Below are positions 15,786 through 25,284 of a stretch of 64,000 nt of DNA, piece after piece. A program made the translations under genes and the position numbers. The notes under the pieces are model-generated. The model was not told where the DNA came from, ran no database searches, and saw only the letters and a program-made list of their open reading frames with translations. Each line of letters begins with the position of its first letter. Positions within the stretch are counted from its first letter, which is position 1. The DNA comes from an uncultured Chloroflexales bacterium (GTDB taxonomy: Bacteria > Chloroflexota > Chloroflexia > Chloroflexales > Chloroflexaceae), in NCBI GenBank assembly GCA_937902315.1, contig CALGUG010000054.1:1-64000 (forward strand). The letters are read 5' to 3'.

Positions 15786-18572
15786 ATGAGACAGCACACT
15801 ATCGCTGTGTTTGGATCGTTCCAGATGCAAGCGGGCGACACGATTTTAGTTGACGGCGGCTTGAGTAAACCGTGGGCCTTGTTCGCCTATTTGTTGGTTG
15901 AAAACGGTCGCCCCCATGCGCGTGAGCATCTGGCCGCTTTGTTCTGGCCCGACCAGCCAGATAGCAATGCTCGCCAGAGTTTGCGTTGGGCTTTGACGAC
16001 TCTGCGTCGCTCGATCGGCGACAACGAGAGCGATCTACCTCTACTGTTGGTCTCACGCGAAAGTTTGCAGTTTAACCCCGCTTCCCTCGCTACAATCGAT
16101 CTCTTTCGATTTCGTGAACTCCTCGCTGACCCCAACAACCATCTGAACTTAGAACAAGCCATCGATCTCTATCGCGGCGAATTGCTGGCGGGCGCCTCGC
16201 TGCCCGATGCCGAACCGTTCGAAGAGTGGCTTCAGCAAAGCCGTTTGCAACTGCACCAACAGGTCTGCAGCGCCTTCGATGGAGTGGTTCAGCGCGCCAG
16301 CGCCGAGCGCAACAGTGCCAAGCTCGAACGCTACGCCCAGCGCTGGCTACAGATCGAGCCGTGGAACGAGATCGCGCATCGCGCTTGTATGCGGGCCCTA
16401 GTGTGGGCTGGCAAACGCAATGCCGCTTTGCAGCACTATGAACAGTGTCGGCGCATGCTGGCAGAGCAGCTTGGAATCGAGCCGGAAGAGGCGACTCAAA
16501 CGCTGGTTGAGCGGATTCGCTCGGGCCAAGAGGGCGCGCTGCCTATTGCACCGAGTCACGCTGAGCCTGCCAACCTTCCAAGCGAGGCCCCGGCTCACAA
16601 GCTCGACGACGACCGCCTGCGCATGATCGAGCGCGTGAAACGCTTCTGGGTCGATGGCCTGCTCGATCCGGCCCATGCTGGCCTCGCCATTCCAGACCTG
16701 CCGCTAGAAGTACGACCGGGAACGGGCCATCCTCTGCCTATGAACGCTGATCGCGCTCGGCAAAGCATCGTCGAGATCTTCGATGCCTATCGTCACGACC
16801 TGCTGATTCGCGGAGCGCCCGGCTCCGGGAAGACCTATCTGTTGGTTGAGTTGGCCCAAGCTTTGCTGACCCGCGCCGCTGAGCAGCCCGAGGCTGCCAT
16901 TCCGGTGATCTTTAACTTGGCTTTTTGGGATGAACGACCCGGCTCGCTGCAGGCTTGGATACAACGCGAACTGCAATTGCGCTATCAGGTTCCCGCTCGA
17001 CTGGCTCAGCGCTGGCTTGAGCAGGGCATGATTCTGCCCTTGCTCGACGGCTTCGATGAGATTCAGCCCGCCAACTATCTGGCCTGTATCGAGGCGATTC
17101 GGCGCTTTCGCAGCGAGCATTGGCTGGGCGGTATGGTTATTTCGTGTCGCAATGGCGAAGCCGAGAACCTCGAAGAGCTGCTTGCGATCTGTGGTGTAGT
17201 GCAGATTTTGCCGCTAGAACCCGTTTTAATAGATGAAGTGATCGTGCGCAGTCAAGCGAGTGCCCCGCTGCAACGCCTCTTTCAAAGCGATCCATCGTGG
17301 TACGATCTTGCTCGCACGCCCTTAGCTCTCAATCTCTTGAACGGAGCCTTGCGTAGAGCGCGCTTCGATCAGCAGATACTGCTCGATCTGCATACTCAAG
17401 ACCAGCTCTTTGGGGCCTATCTGCGCGCCATGTTAGAGCGCTCGGGCGGCCAACGCTTTGCTCTGGCCGATCGCCAACAACGCTGGCTCGCTTGGCTGGC
17501 CGCGATGATGGTGCAGCATAACCTTTCGATCTTTTCGCTCGAGGCGCTTCAACCAAGTTGGCTCAGCGAGGGCTGGCAACGTAAGCTGTTTATCGCCCTG
17601 GAGCTGATGATCTTGGCGCTCTTCTTTGGCGCGATCGTCGCCCTCGACGAGACGCTGCGCTATTGGCTCGGCGCTGGCCAAGCGATCGCTGCTGCGACGC
17701 TGTTGCAAGCTATGGCCTCGGCTAGCCTCGTCGGCGCTCTGGCGGCTCTGCTGGCGATCTTTGTGCCTCTGCCGCGATCGCCACGCACGGCCCGCCTGGG
17801 GCACGGCCTCGAGTTGGGCGGTTTGGCGAGTTCGATCTATGGCTTGACACTGGCGCTTTTGCAATCGCCTGCGCAAGGGCTGCTGGTTGGTGCGACGGTC
17901 GGGCTCTGTCTGTTCTTGATCGGCTATCTGATCGACCCAGAGCGACTGTTGATACCGCTCGATAGCTTCAACTGGTCGAATCGCTTGGCGCTGCGCCGTG
18001 TGCCGATCGCCTTGCTTGTGAGCGCTCTGAGCGCGTTGGGCTTCGGTTATCTGGGCGGCTGGCTGAGCGGCGGCGCGATCGGGGTGGCCCTCTGTATCGC
18101 GGTCTGGCTGGGCGGTGGGTTAAGCAGCGCTTCCTTACAGCGCCAGCTTCAGCCGGGCCAATTTCTACTTCGCTCGGCCCGCTCTGCCCTGCAAGCTAGC
18201 CTGTTGATCGGCTCGTTGATTGTAGGAGCAGTGGCGCTGACGGCCACCTTTTTCGCTCTGTTCGCTCGTGTGGCGGGCAGCGCTCAAGCGGAGGCACCGC
18301 AGCAAGCCTTACAGCTGCTCGCACTTGAAGTAGTCGGTGTTCTATTGCTCGGTATGGGCGTCGCTGCGCTCTGTTTCGGTGCGCTGAGCTGCTTACGCCA
18401 TCTGTCATTGCGGCTTGTGATATGGTGGGCTGATCAGTTTCCGTTCCGTATGGTGACATTTCTCAACCAAGTCTCGCATTTAGCGCTTGTTCGTCGGGTA
18501 GGAACGGGCTACATCTTTATGCATCGCTTGTTAGCAGAATATTGTGCGCGTCTGCACAAGAGACGGATTTGA
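15786..18572 (+). CDS. SARP-type regulator fused to NACHT NTPase and membrane domain
   Basis: A 928-residue protein. Residues 1-95 are an OmpR/SARP winged helix (SLRWALTTLRRSIGD), 100-240 a bacterial transcriptional activator domain with AHRACMRALVWAGKRNAALQHYEQC. A STAND/NACHT ATPase follows, with Walker A GAPGSGKT (343-350) and Walker B LPLLDGFDE (about 418-426). Residues 600-880 form about ten hydrophobic segments, so the DNA-binding part would be tethered to the membrane unless released. The C terminus FMHRLLAEYCA resembles the end of other NACHT proteins. A TTG at 15750 could extend it by 12 codons. The signal sensed is unknown. Three 11-bp repeats lie upstream. Confidence 0.85.
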   Translation: MRQHTIAVFGSFQMQAGDTILVDGGLSKPWALFAYLLVENGRPHAREHLAALFWPDQPDSNARQSLRWALTTLRRSIGDNESDLPLLLVSRESLQFNPASLATIDLFRFRELLADPNNHLNLEQAIDLYRGELLAGASLPDAEPFEEWLQQSRLQLHQQVCSAFDGVVQRASAERNSAKLERYAQRWLQIEPWNEIAHRACMRALVWAGKRNAALQHYEQCRRMLAEQLGIEPEEATQTLVERIRSGQEGALPIAPSHAEPANLPSEAPAHKLDDDRLRMIERVKRFWVDGLLDPAHAGLAIPDLPLEVRPGTGHPLPMNADRARQSIVEIFDAYRHDLLIRGAPGSGKTYLLVELAQALLTRAAEQPEAAIPVIFNLAFWDERPGSLQAWIQRELQLRYQVPARLAQRWLEQGMILPLLDGFDEIQPANYLACIEAIRRFRSEHWLGGMVISCRNGEAENLEELLAICGVVQILPLEPVLIDEVIVRSQASAPLQRLFQSDPSWYDLARTPLALNLLNGALRRARFDQQILLDLHTQDQLFGAYLRAMLERSGGQRFALADRQQRWLAWLAAMMVQHNLSIFSLEALQPSWLSEGWQRKLFIALELMILALFFGAIVALDETLRYWLGAGQAIAAATLLQAMASASLVGALAALLAIFVPLPRSPRTARLGHGLELGGLASSIYGLTLALLQSPAQGLLVGATVGLCLFLIGYLIDPERLLIPLDSFNWSNRLALRRVPIALLVSALSALGFGYLGGWLSGGAIGVALCIAVWLGGGLSSASLQRQLQPGQFLLRSARSALQASLLIGSLIVGAVALTATFFALFARVAGSAQAEAPQQALQLLALEVVGVLLLGMGVAALCFGALSCLRHLSLRLVIWWADQFPFRMVTFLNQVSHLALVRRVGTGYIFMHRLLAEYCARLHKRRI

Positions 18573-18683
18573 TGGCTATAATTGTTCCTTACTTGTGCTA
18601 TGATGGGGGCATAGATTTTTTCACAAGCAGATTATGGACCTCGAACCTCTCAAGGGGTTCGGGGCCTTTCATAGAGACATACA

Positions 18684-19895
18684 ATGTACGATGTGATTGT
18701 GGTTGGCGCGCGCTGTGCAGGCGCTTCGAGCGCGCTGCTGTTGGCTCGCCGTGGTTATAAAGTCTTGCTTCTCGATCGTGCGACCTTTCCAAGCGATACG
18801 ATCTCGGGACACCTGATTCTTCACCCGGGCGTGCAGAAACTGGCTGAGTGGGGTCTTATCGATCGGATTTTGCAGGCCGGAACGCCCGCTATCAACCATT
18901 GGGCTATGGACTTGGGCGATTTTCGCTTGGCTAGCCCGGTTGAGACAGCAAGCGGTCTGCCCGCCACCTTGGGGCCGCGCCGTACGGTGCTCGACCATAT
19001 TTTGGTGCAGGCTGCCGTCGAGGCTGGTGCCGAATTGTACGAAGGCTTTAACGTCAACGAGCTGCTGTATGAAGGCGATCAGGTTGTGGGTGTGCGCGGC
19101 CAGAGCAAACAGGGCACAAGCAGCGAGCTAAAGGCCAAGCTGGTGATCGGTGCCGACGGCAAATGCTCAACCATCGCTCGACTGGTGCAGGCCGAAGAGC
19201 GCCATGTGCTGCCGATCCTCAGCTGTTGGTACATCTCGTATTGGCGCAACTTCCCCAGCGACGGCATGGAGATCAACTGGCAGCCCGGGCGGGTCGCTTT
19301 CGCCTTCCCGACTAACGACAACCTGACTTCGATCGCGGTAAGCTGGCCCTACAAAGAGTTGCACGCCTTCCGAAGCGATGTCGAGGGTAACTATGAGGCT
19401 ACGATCGCACAGATGCCTTCGTTGCGCGAGCGGCTGGCGAACGCCGAGCGGGCCGAGCGCATCGTGGCTATGGCCGATCTGCCGAACTTCTTCCGCCAAG
19501 CCTACGGCAAGGGCTGGGCTTTGGTGGGCGACGCCAGCCACCACAAAGATCCGGTGATCGCTCGCGGTATGAGCGATGCTTTCATCGACGCGGAGTTATT
19601 GGTCAATGCCGTCGATAAAGGCTTGTCTGGCAGCATGCCTATGCAAGCAGCGCTCGAGCAGTATGCTCAGCAGCGCGACGAACGTGCAATTCCCGATACG
19701 CAGGCTAATCTAAAGGAGGACGATTACCAAGGCTGGGATACGCCAACCTTGATGCAGCTGCGCCAAGCGTTGCGCAACAACCCGGTCGATACACGCCACT
19801 TTTTTGCTGTTCGGGCACGGGTTTTACCGCCTGAAAGCTTCTTTACGCCAGAGAACCTTGCTCGTATAATGAACAGTACAACAGTTGCTTCCTAA
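18684..19895 (+). CDS. FAD-dependent oxidoreductase
   Basis: A 403-residue flavoprotein of the geranylgeranyl-reductase / aromatic-hydroxylase superfamily. The dinucleotide-binding motif is VVGARCAGASSALLLARRGY at the N terminus, followed by LLDR; the second FAD motif is ALVGDASHHKDPVIARGM near residue 275-295. No signal peptide. The substrate cannot be named: the family includes hydroxylases, halogenases and reductases, and the halogenase lysine motif was not recognised. The hydrolase gene follows 63 bases downstream, so the two may be co-expressed. Confidence 0.85.
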   Translation: MYDVIVVGARCAGASSALLLARRGYKVLLLDRATFPSDTISGHLILHPGVQKLAEWGLIDRILQAGTPAINHWAMDLGDFRLASPVETASGLPATLGPRRTVLDHILVQAAVEAGAELYEGFNVNELLYEGDQVVGVRGQSKQGTSSELKAKLVIGADGKCSTIARLVQAEERHVLPILSCWYISYWRNFPSDGMEINWQPGRVAFAFPTNDNLTSIAVSWPYKELHAFRSDVEGNYEATIAQMPSLRERLANAERAERIVAMADLPNFFRQAYGKGWALVGDASHHKDPVIARGMSDAFIDAELLVNAVDKGLSGSMPMQAALEQYAQQRDERAIPDTQANLKEDDYQGWDTPTLMQLRQALRNNPVDTRHFFAVRARVLPPESFFTPENLARIMNSTTVAS

Positions 19896-19958
19896 TATTG
19901 CCGACTAGGATCATTGGAGATTCTAGGGCTTTATCTTATTCGAATGGGGATATGGAGC

Positions 19959-20786
19959 ATGTCGGATCAAACTCGTACCAGTGGTTACATCGAGGTCGAA
20001 CCCGGTGTAGAGATCTATTACGAAGAACAAGGCTCAGGCTCGCCAATCGTTTTTATCCCAGGTTGGACATTTACAACTGAGGTGTTTGAGCATCAGTTCG
20101 AGCACTTCTCCAAGACCCATCGTGTGATCGCGATCGATCCTCGTAGTCAAGGGCGTTCGACCAAGGTGCTCAATGGCAATACCTACAACACCCAAGGGAG
20201 CGATGTCGCCAAGGTGATCGACGCGCTCGAATTGACCGATGTGATTCTGGTTGGTTGGTCGACCGGCAGCTTGACCAATCTGAGCTATGTACGTCATGCA
20301 GGTACCCAAAAGCTCAAGGCTGTGGTTGGTATCGACATGTCGCCCAAGCCGCTCTCGACCAGCGATGAAGACTGGGTCGAAGGCCCGCTCGATGAGATCG
20401 GTGCTGCGTTTACGACCTATCTGGCTTCGCCCAAGGGCCAGCGCGAATTTATCGAAGCCTACGCCACGGGCGTGATGGTTCAGCGTAAGCTCACCGCTCA
20501 AGAGCTCGATTGGATCGTGGCTCAGTCGCTGACGACACCCTACTATATCGCGAGCCAGCTGTTCGCCGATGCGATGTTCAGCGACTATCGCCCCGAATTG
20601 ACGACCTTGAACGATTCGATCCCGACCCTCTATGTGATCGCAGAGCACTGGTCGAGCGTGGCCGAGCCCTTCATTCACAAGCACTATCCCAAGGTCGACA
20701 CCAGCGTGTTGGGCGGCCATATGATGTTCTGGGAGCATGCCGAGCGCTTCAACAACGTGCTCGAGACCTTTATCAACGAGATTTAG
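19959..20786 (+). CDS. Alpha/beta hydrolase (chloroperoxidase-like)
   Basis: A 275-residue alpha/beta hydrolase. IPGWTF near the N terminus forms the oxyanion region, DPRSQGRS follows, the nucleophile elbow is GWSTGS (S101) and the histidine is in GGHMMFWEH close to the end. The D-P-R-x-Q-G-x-S motif is common in non-haem chloroperoxidase-like and 3-oxoadipate enol-lactonase-like members. An upstream TTG (19914) and ATG keep the frame open; the chosen ATG follows GGGGATATGGAG. It probably forms a two-gene unit with the flavoprotein upstream. Confidence 0.82.
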   Translation: MSDQTRTSGYIEVEPGVEIYYEEQGSGSPIVFIPGWTFTTEVFEHQFEHFSKTHRVIAIDPRSQGRSTKVLNGNTYNTQGSDVAKVIDALELTDVILVGWSTGSLTNLSYVRHAGTQKLKAVVGIDMSPKPLSTSDEDWVEGPLDEIGAAFTTYLASPKGQREFIEAYATGVMVQRKLTAQELDWIVAQSLTTPYYIASQLFADAMFSDYRPELTTLNDSIPTLYVIAEHWSSVAEPFIHKHYPKVDTSVLGGHMMFWEHAERFNNVLETFINEI

Positions 20787-20929
20787 GCCCGAGTTCGCTG
20801 AGAAAAGAGCGCAACATCGCTTGAGCGCAGGCCGGAGGCCGCTTAGGGCAGACCGAGGATAGCTTGCGAGCTTAGGTCGGCTTGGATGCTAGGTTTTCAG
20901 GGGGCCTTTGGGCGCAGGCAGAACAGCCC

Positions 20930-20995
20930 TCGCTTGTTGGGCGGGATGTTGATAGCCGTAGGCGGACGCGGTAAGGACCGCATGGAGGGCTAGCA
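20930..20995 (-). repeat. REP element, inverted
   Basis: GTTGGGCGGGATGTTGATAGCCG leads into the reversed core (20953-20970), followed by GGACCGCATGGAGGGCTAG. The rest of the spacer 20787-21067 shows no gene. Confidence 0.85.
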
Positions 20996-21067
20996 GGCTC
21001 TCCGCCAAAGAAAGCGACCGAAAAGCGTGTTGCCTTTGGCGCAAGTTACACGAAGCGAACGCTAAAG

Positions 21068-21099
21068 AGGAGTTTGTGCTTTGTCACAAGCTCCTTTTT
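21068..21099 (+). terminator. Terminator before the purine gene cluster
   Basis: Stem AGGAGTTTGTG/CACAAGCTCCT (one G-T pair) with a CTTTGT loop, followed by TTTTG. It insulates the 8-oxoguanine deaminase gene from upstream transcription. Confidence 0.8.
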
Positions 21100-21182
21100 G
21101 CATGATTCGACAATACCGGCTCTCTCGTAGTATGCTTTTAATATTCTCATAATTGTGCTGAATGGTGCGAGGAGCCACAGGT

Positions 21183-22547
21183 ATGTCGACACTGTTGATT
21201 AAGCACGCCACGCTTGTTGCGACCTTCGACGACGCTGATACGCGCATCGAAGATGGCGGCGTGTATGTGGTGGACAATCAGATCCAACAGGTTGGCCCAA
21301 GCGCCAGCTTGCCCGACCAGGCCGATCAGATCATCGACGCCCGCGATATGATCATTCTGCCCGGCTTGGTCAACACGCATCATCACTTTTACCAGACCCT
21401 GACCCGCAACCTGCCTGCTGCCCAAAACGCCAATCTCTTCACGTGGCTCAAAACGCTCTACCCGATTTGGGCCGGAATGACGCCCGAGGCGATTCAGGTC
21501 AGCACCAAGATCGCGATCGCCGAACTGATGCTGTCGGGCTGCACGACCGCCAGCGATCACACCTATATTTGGCCCAACGGCGCGCGCCTCGACGATCAGA
21601 TCGAAGCTGCCCAGAGCATGGGCTTTCGCTTTCACGCCTCGCGCGGCTCGATGTCGGTCGGCGAATCGAAGGGAGGTTTGCCGCCCGATCACGTCGTTGA
21701 AGATGAAGAGTTCATTTTGCGCGATTCGCGTCGCCTGATCGAAAGCTATCACGACGCCGAGCGCTTCAGTATGCTGCGGATCGTGCTGGCGCCCTGCTCG
21801 CCCTTTTCGGTGTCGCCCGACTTGATGCGCCAGAGCATTGAATTGGCGCGCAGCTACAAGGTGCATTCGCACACCCACTTGGCTGAAACGCTCGACGAGG
21901 CCGACTACTGCCGCCAAGCTTTCGGGCGCACTCCGGTCGAGCTGGCCGAAGAGCTGGGTTGGGTCGGCTCGGATGTCTGGCACGCCCATATGGTGCACCC
22001 TTCCGAAGCCGAGGTGACGCGCCTCGGCCATAGCTGTACTGGCGTGGCCCACTGCCCGAGCTCGAATATGCGGCTGGCATCGGGGATCGCGCCTTTGCGG
22101 GCGATGCTGCGGGCGGGGGTGCGGGTCGGCTTGGGAGTCGATGGCTCGGCCTCGAACGACGGATCGCACCTTTTGGCCGAGGCACGCCAAGCGCTCTTGC
22201 TCCACCGTGTCAGCGGCGATCCAGCTGGTCTGACCGCCACAGAAGCCCTGCGTCTGGCGACGCGCGGCGGGGCTGCGGTGCTGGGCCGCGACGATATAGG
22301 CGCGCTCGCTCCGGGCATGGCCGCCGACATCATCGGCTATCGGCTCGATACGCTTGGTTTTGCTGGCGGCGCCGTCCACGATCCACTGGCCGCTCTGGTC
22401 TTCTGCCAGCCGCCCAACGTCGATTTAAGCATCATCAACGGTCGCGTGCGGGTTCGAGATGGACAGATCCTCGATCTCGAGCTTGCTCCACTTGTTGCAC
22501 GTCACAATGCGATCGCCCGTGCTTTAGCGCGCGGCGAACGGCCCTAG
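21183..22547 (+). CDS. 8-oxoguanine deaminase (amidohydrolase family)
   Basis: A 454-residue metal-dependent deaminase of the ATZ/TRZ-like amidohydrolases. GLVNTHHHFYQTLTRN with LFTWLKTLYPIWA is the signature of 8-oxoguanine deaminases; later metal and substrate residues are in HSHTHLAET, WHAHMVH and GVDGSASND. It converts 8-oxoguanine to uric acid. A GTG-type upstream start would add seven residues; AGGAG lies before the ATG used here. IMP dehydrogenase and uricase follow on the same strand, and uricase uses the product of this enzyme. Distinction from related guanine or melamine deaminases rests on the motif and the neighbourhood. Confidence 0.87.
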   Translation: MSTLLIKHATLVATFDDADTRIEDGGVYVVDNQIQQVGPSASLPDQADQIIDARDMIILPGLVNTHHHFYQTLTRNLPAAQNANLFTWLKTLYPIWAGMTPEAIQVSTKIAIAELMLSGCTTASDHTYIWPNGARLDDQIEAAQSMGFRFHASRGSMSVGESKGGLPPDHVVEDEEFILRDSRRLIESYHDAERFSMLRIVLAPCSPFSVSPDLMRQSIELARSYKVHSHTHLAETLDEADYCRQAFGRTPVELAEELGWVGSDVWHAHMVHPSEAEVTRLGHSCTGVAHCPSSNMRLASGIAPLRAMLRAGVRVGLGVDGSASNDGSHLLAEARQALLLHRVSGDPAGLTATEALRLATRGGAAVLGRDDIGALAPGMAADIIGYRLDTLGFAGGAVHDPLAALVFCQPPNVDLSIINGRVRVRDGQILDLELAPLVARHNAIARALARGERP

Positions 22548-22611
22548 CTGCTTCGTCTTGCGCATAAACCTGATTCGCGCTGTGTAGGCCGATAGAGATG
22601 GGAGATTCCGT

Positions 22612-24057
22612 ATGCGTTTACGACATGAAACAGCCCTTACCTTCGATGACGTTCTGCTCGTACCGCGTCGTTCGGCGATTCGCTCGCGCCACGCCGTCTC
22701 GACCCGCACCCACTTCAGCCGCAACATCACCCTGAATATTCCGATCGTTTCTGCCAATATGGACACTGTGACCGAAGCGCCCATGGCGATCGCGATGGCG
22801 CGCATGGGCGGTTTAGGCATCATCCACCGCTTTATGACGATCGACCGCCAAGCCGCTGAGGTCGCGCGCGTCAAACGCTCACAAGGCTTTATGGTGGAAC
22901 ATCCCCACAGCATCGCGGCCGACGCCACGGTCGAAGAGGCACGCCTGCGCCTGCAGGAAGCCCACATCGGTGGCTTGGTTGTGCTCGATAACGATGGCAA
23001 GCTGCTTGGTTTGGTCACCAAACGCGATCTGAAGTTCGAGCGCAATCCCGAGCGCCCGGTTGGCGAGATTATGACGCCCCGCGAGCGTCTGATCACCCTG
23101 CCGGAAGGAGCCACGCTCGAAGAGGCGCGCGACTGTATGGCGGAACACCGTCTGGAGAAGATCCCCGTGTTGGGTGCCGACGATCGACTGGTCGGCCTGA
23201 TCACAGCCCAAGACCTCTCGAAGATGGAGCAGTGGCCCCAAGCCACCAAAGATAGCCGTGGCCGTCCGCGCGTGGGCGCAGCGGTCGGTGTGCGCCCCGA
23301 CGACCTCGATCGGGCCGCCGCCTGCGTCGAGGCGGGAGCCGACGCCTTGGTGGTCGATATCGCGCACGGCCATTCCGATGCTGCGCTCGACATGGTGCGC
23401 ACCTTAAAGAGCCGCTTCCCACGCATCGATGTGGTGGGCGGCAACGTGGCGACCGCCGATGGTGTGCGCGATATGATCGAAGCGGGGGCCGATAGCGTCA
23501 AAGTTGGCGTCGGAGCTGGTTCGATCTGCATCACGCGCGTTGTGACTGGCTTCGGCGTGCCTCAACTGAGCGCCGTCGACGAGTGCGCCGAAGCCGCCCA
23601 AGAATATGGCATTCCGATCATCGCCGATGGTGGCATTCGTAATTCGGGCGATATCACCAAGGCGCTGGCGGTTGGCGCAAGCAGCGTGATGATCGGCAGC
23701 TTGTTAGCGGGCAGTGACGAAAGTCCTGGCATTCCGATCGTGCGCGGCGGACGCCGCTATAAAGTGGTGCGCGGCATGGCTTCGCTGTCGGCCAACATCG
23801 ATCGTCAATCTATCGACCTCAAGCGCGAGGTCAACCCCGAAGACTGGGAGCGCATTGTGCCCGAAGGCGTTGAGGCCATGGTGCCGACTCGTGGCCCGGT
23901 GCAAGATATCGTCTATCAGCTGGTTGGTGGCCTGCGCTCCGGCCTCAGCTATGCCGGGGCCAGCACGATCAAAGAGCTTTGGGAGAATGCGGAGTTTGTG
24001 CGCATTACATCGGCGGGCAAGCAAGAGAGCAGCGCCCACGATGTAGAGCTAGCCTAA
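22612..24057 (+). CDS. guaB: IMP dehydrogenase
   Basis: A 481-residue IMPDH, usual bacterial length. It oxidises IMP to XMP, the committed step to GTP. TFDDVLLVPRRS at the start, two CBS motifs between about residues 95 and 205 inserted in the barrel, and the catalytic loop GVGAGSICITRVVTGFGVPQ with the nucleophile C306. The finger-loop R-Y sequence and E-G-V-E-A-M-V-P-T-R-G follow. GGAGATTCC precedes the ATG. It lies between 8-oxoguanine deaminase and uricase, 64 bases after the former. Confidence 0.97.
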   Translation: MRLRHETALTFDDVLLVPRRSAIRSRHAVSTRTHFSRNITLNIPIVSANMDTVTEAPMAIAMARMGGLGIIHRFMTIDRQAAEVARVKRSQGFMVEHPHSIAADATVEEARLRLQEAHIGGLVVLDNDGKLLGLVTKRDLKFERNPERPVGEIMTPRERLITLPEGATLEEARDCMAEHRLEKIPVLGADDRLVGLITAQDLSKMEQWPQATKDSRGRPRVGAAVGVRPDDLDRAAACVEAGADALVVDIAHGHSDAALDMVRTLKSRFPRIDVVGGNVATADGVRDMIEAGADSVKVGVGAGSICITRVVTGFGVPQLSAVDECAEAAQEYGIPIIADGGIRNSGDITKALAVGASSVMIGSLLAGSDESPGIPIVRGGRRYKVVRGMASLSANIDRQSIDLKREVNPEDWERIVPEGVEAMVPTRGPVQDIVYQLVGGLRSGLSYAGASTIKELWENAEFVRITSAGKQESSAHDVELA

Positions 24058-24086
24058 ACCCGCAGCGGGCTTGGAACTCTGTTTCG

Positions 24087-24120
24087 AGATCGAGACTGGA
24101 CCTTGCGCTGGTCTCGATCT
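24087..24120 (+). terminator. Intercistronic hairpin between guaB and uricase
   Basis: Perfect 10-bp stem AGATCGAGAC/GTCTCGATCT with a 14-base loop. There is no T-run after it, so it could be an attenuator or RNA-stability element instead of a true terminator. Confidence 0.5.
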
Positions 24121-24153
24121 GCTCTCGTTCTTGTTGCCAGAAAAGGAAGAGAC

Positions 24154-25026
24154 ATGACAAGCGGCAATGGCTCGATTGTGTTAGGACATGTAAACTACGG
24201 CAAATCGCAAGTACGGCTAGTGAAAGTTGTGCGCGATACGCCTCGCCACACTATCAAAGATCTCGATGTAGCGGTTGCGCTTGAAGGTGATTTCAGCGCC
24301 GCCTATATTCACGGCGATAATTCGCAGATGTTGGCGACCGACACCATGCGCAACACGGTTTATGCGCTCGCCAAGCAGCATCCGCTCGAATCGATCGAGA
24401 GCTTCGGCCTGGCCTTGATCGACCACTTTTTGAAGGCAGGTCCGACTGTGCAGGCCGTTACGATCAAGATCACCGAGTTTCTCTGGCAGCGTATCGAGGT
24501 CGATGGCCAGCCCCACGAGCACTCCTTTGTGCGCGGCTCGGGCGAGCGCACGGCGCGCCTGTGGGGCGATAGCAGCGGAAAGCGCACCATCGAAGCGGGC
24601 GTCGACAAGGTCACCGTACTCAAAACCACCAACTCTGGTTGGGAGAACTTCTACCGCGACGAGCTGACCACCCTGCCCGACACTAACGACCGCATCTTGG
24701 CCACGGTTGTCACCGCTCGTTGGGACTACGATCCGACACAGCAGATCGACTACAACGCTCAATGGCAGAGCATCTACCAACAGATCCTCACCACTTTCAC
24801 CGACCACTACAGCCCTTCGGTTCAGAATACGCTCTACCGCATCGGCTCCGCCGTTTTAGAGAAGCACCCGGCCGTGGAACGCATCCACTTTTCCTTCCCC
24901 AACAAGCACCATCTCTTGTTCGATCTAGAGCGCTTCGGTTTGGAAAACAACCTCGAGATCTTCCACGTCACCCAAGATCCCTACGGTTTGATCGAGGGCA
25001 CGGTCGAGCGCCGCAAGGAGGTCTAA
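24154..25026 (+). CDS. Urate oxidase (uricase)
   Basis: A 290-residue cofactor-free uricase, normal length for the family. It oxidises urate to 5-hydroxyisourate and hydrogen peroxide. Family motifs include the N-terminal Y-G-K-S-x-V-R-L, T-D-T-x-x-N-T-V-Y-A-L-A-K, ESIESFGLALIDHFL and the C-terminal FPNKHHLLFDLERFGL. The start ATG follows AAGGAAGAG; upstream frame extension lacks a ribosome site. It is the third gene of the purine cluster. Genes for the next steps (hydroxyisourate hydrolase, OHCU decarboxylase) are not in the window. Confidence 0.93.
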   Translation: MTSGNGSIVLGHVNYGKSQVRLVKVVRDTPRHTIKDLDVAVALEGDFSAAYIHGDNSQMLATDTMRNTVYALAKQHPLESIESFGLALIDHFLKAGPTVQAVTIKITEFLWQRIEVDGQPHEHSFVRGSGERTARLWGDSSGKRTIEAGVDKVTVLKTTNSGWENFYRDELTTLPDTNDRILATVVTARWDYDPTQQIDYNAQWQSIYQQILTTFTDHYSPSVQNTLYRIGSAVLEKHPAVERIHFSFPNKHHLLFDLERFGLENNLEIFHVTQDPYGLIEGTVERRKEV

Positions 25027-25079
25027 AACGCTTCTTCAGAGACGAATTTCGCAGTCACATTTGCGTTATCGCTCTGGCG

Positions 25080-25150
25080 GCTAGCTCTCAACCCTCCATT
25101 CGTTTCTTGGCGCGTCCGCCTTCGGCTACCAACATCCCGCCCAACAAATG
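25080..25150 (+). repeat. REP element
   Basis: A long copy: CTCTGGCGGCTAGCTCTCA, CCATTCG, the core GCGCGTCCGCCTTCGGCTA (25110-25128) and CCAACATCCCGCCCAACAAA. It lies after the convergent end of the uricase gene. Confidence 0.88.
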
Positions 25151-25203
25151 AGGTCCATTTGCTGTGCGGAAAGGCCCGCGCAAACGTGAAGCTGAAATGC
25201 GAC

Positions 25204-25238
25204 GAGAGGAACGGCGCGCAACTAGCACCGTTCCTCTC
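25204..25238. terminator. Hairpin between convergent genes
   Basis: Perfect 11-bp stem GAGAGGAACGG/CCGTTCCTCTC with a 13-base loop between the ends of uricase and the aldo/keto reductase. There is no clear T-run on either side, so the terminator role is tentative. Confidence 0.5.
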
Positions 25239-25284
25239 AACTTCAAAGGAAGGTTTCACCCTTTTGTAAGCGCCGTTCAGCCTG

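Noticed and set aside
21147..23534. Long minus-strand frames (410 and 336 codons) over the purine genes
   Set aside because: They are shadows of 8-oxoguanine deaminase and IMP dehydrogenase, both unmistakable on the plus strand.
12000..25000. Frequent GCGATCGC/CGATCG words suggesting a cyanobacterium
   Set aside because: No cyanobacterial gene content is present; the protein families fit Chloroflexota better.
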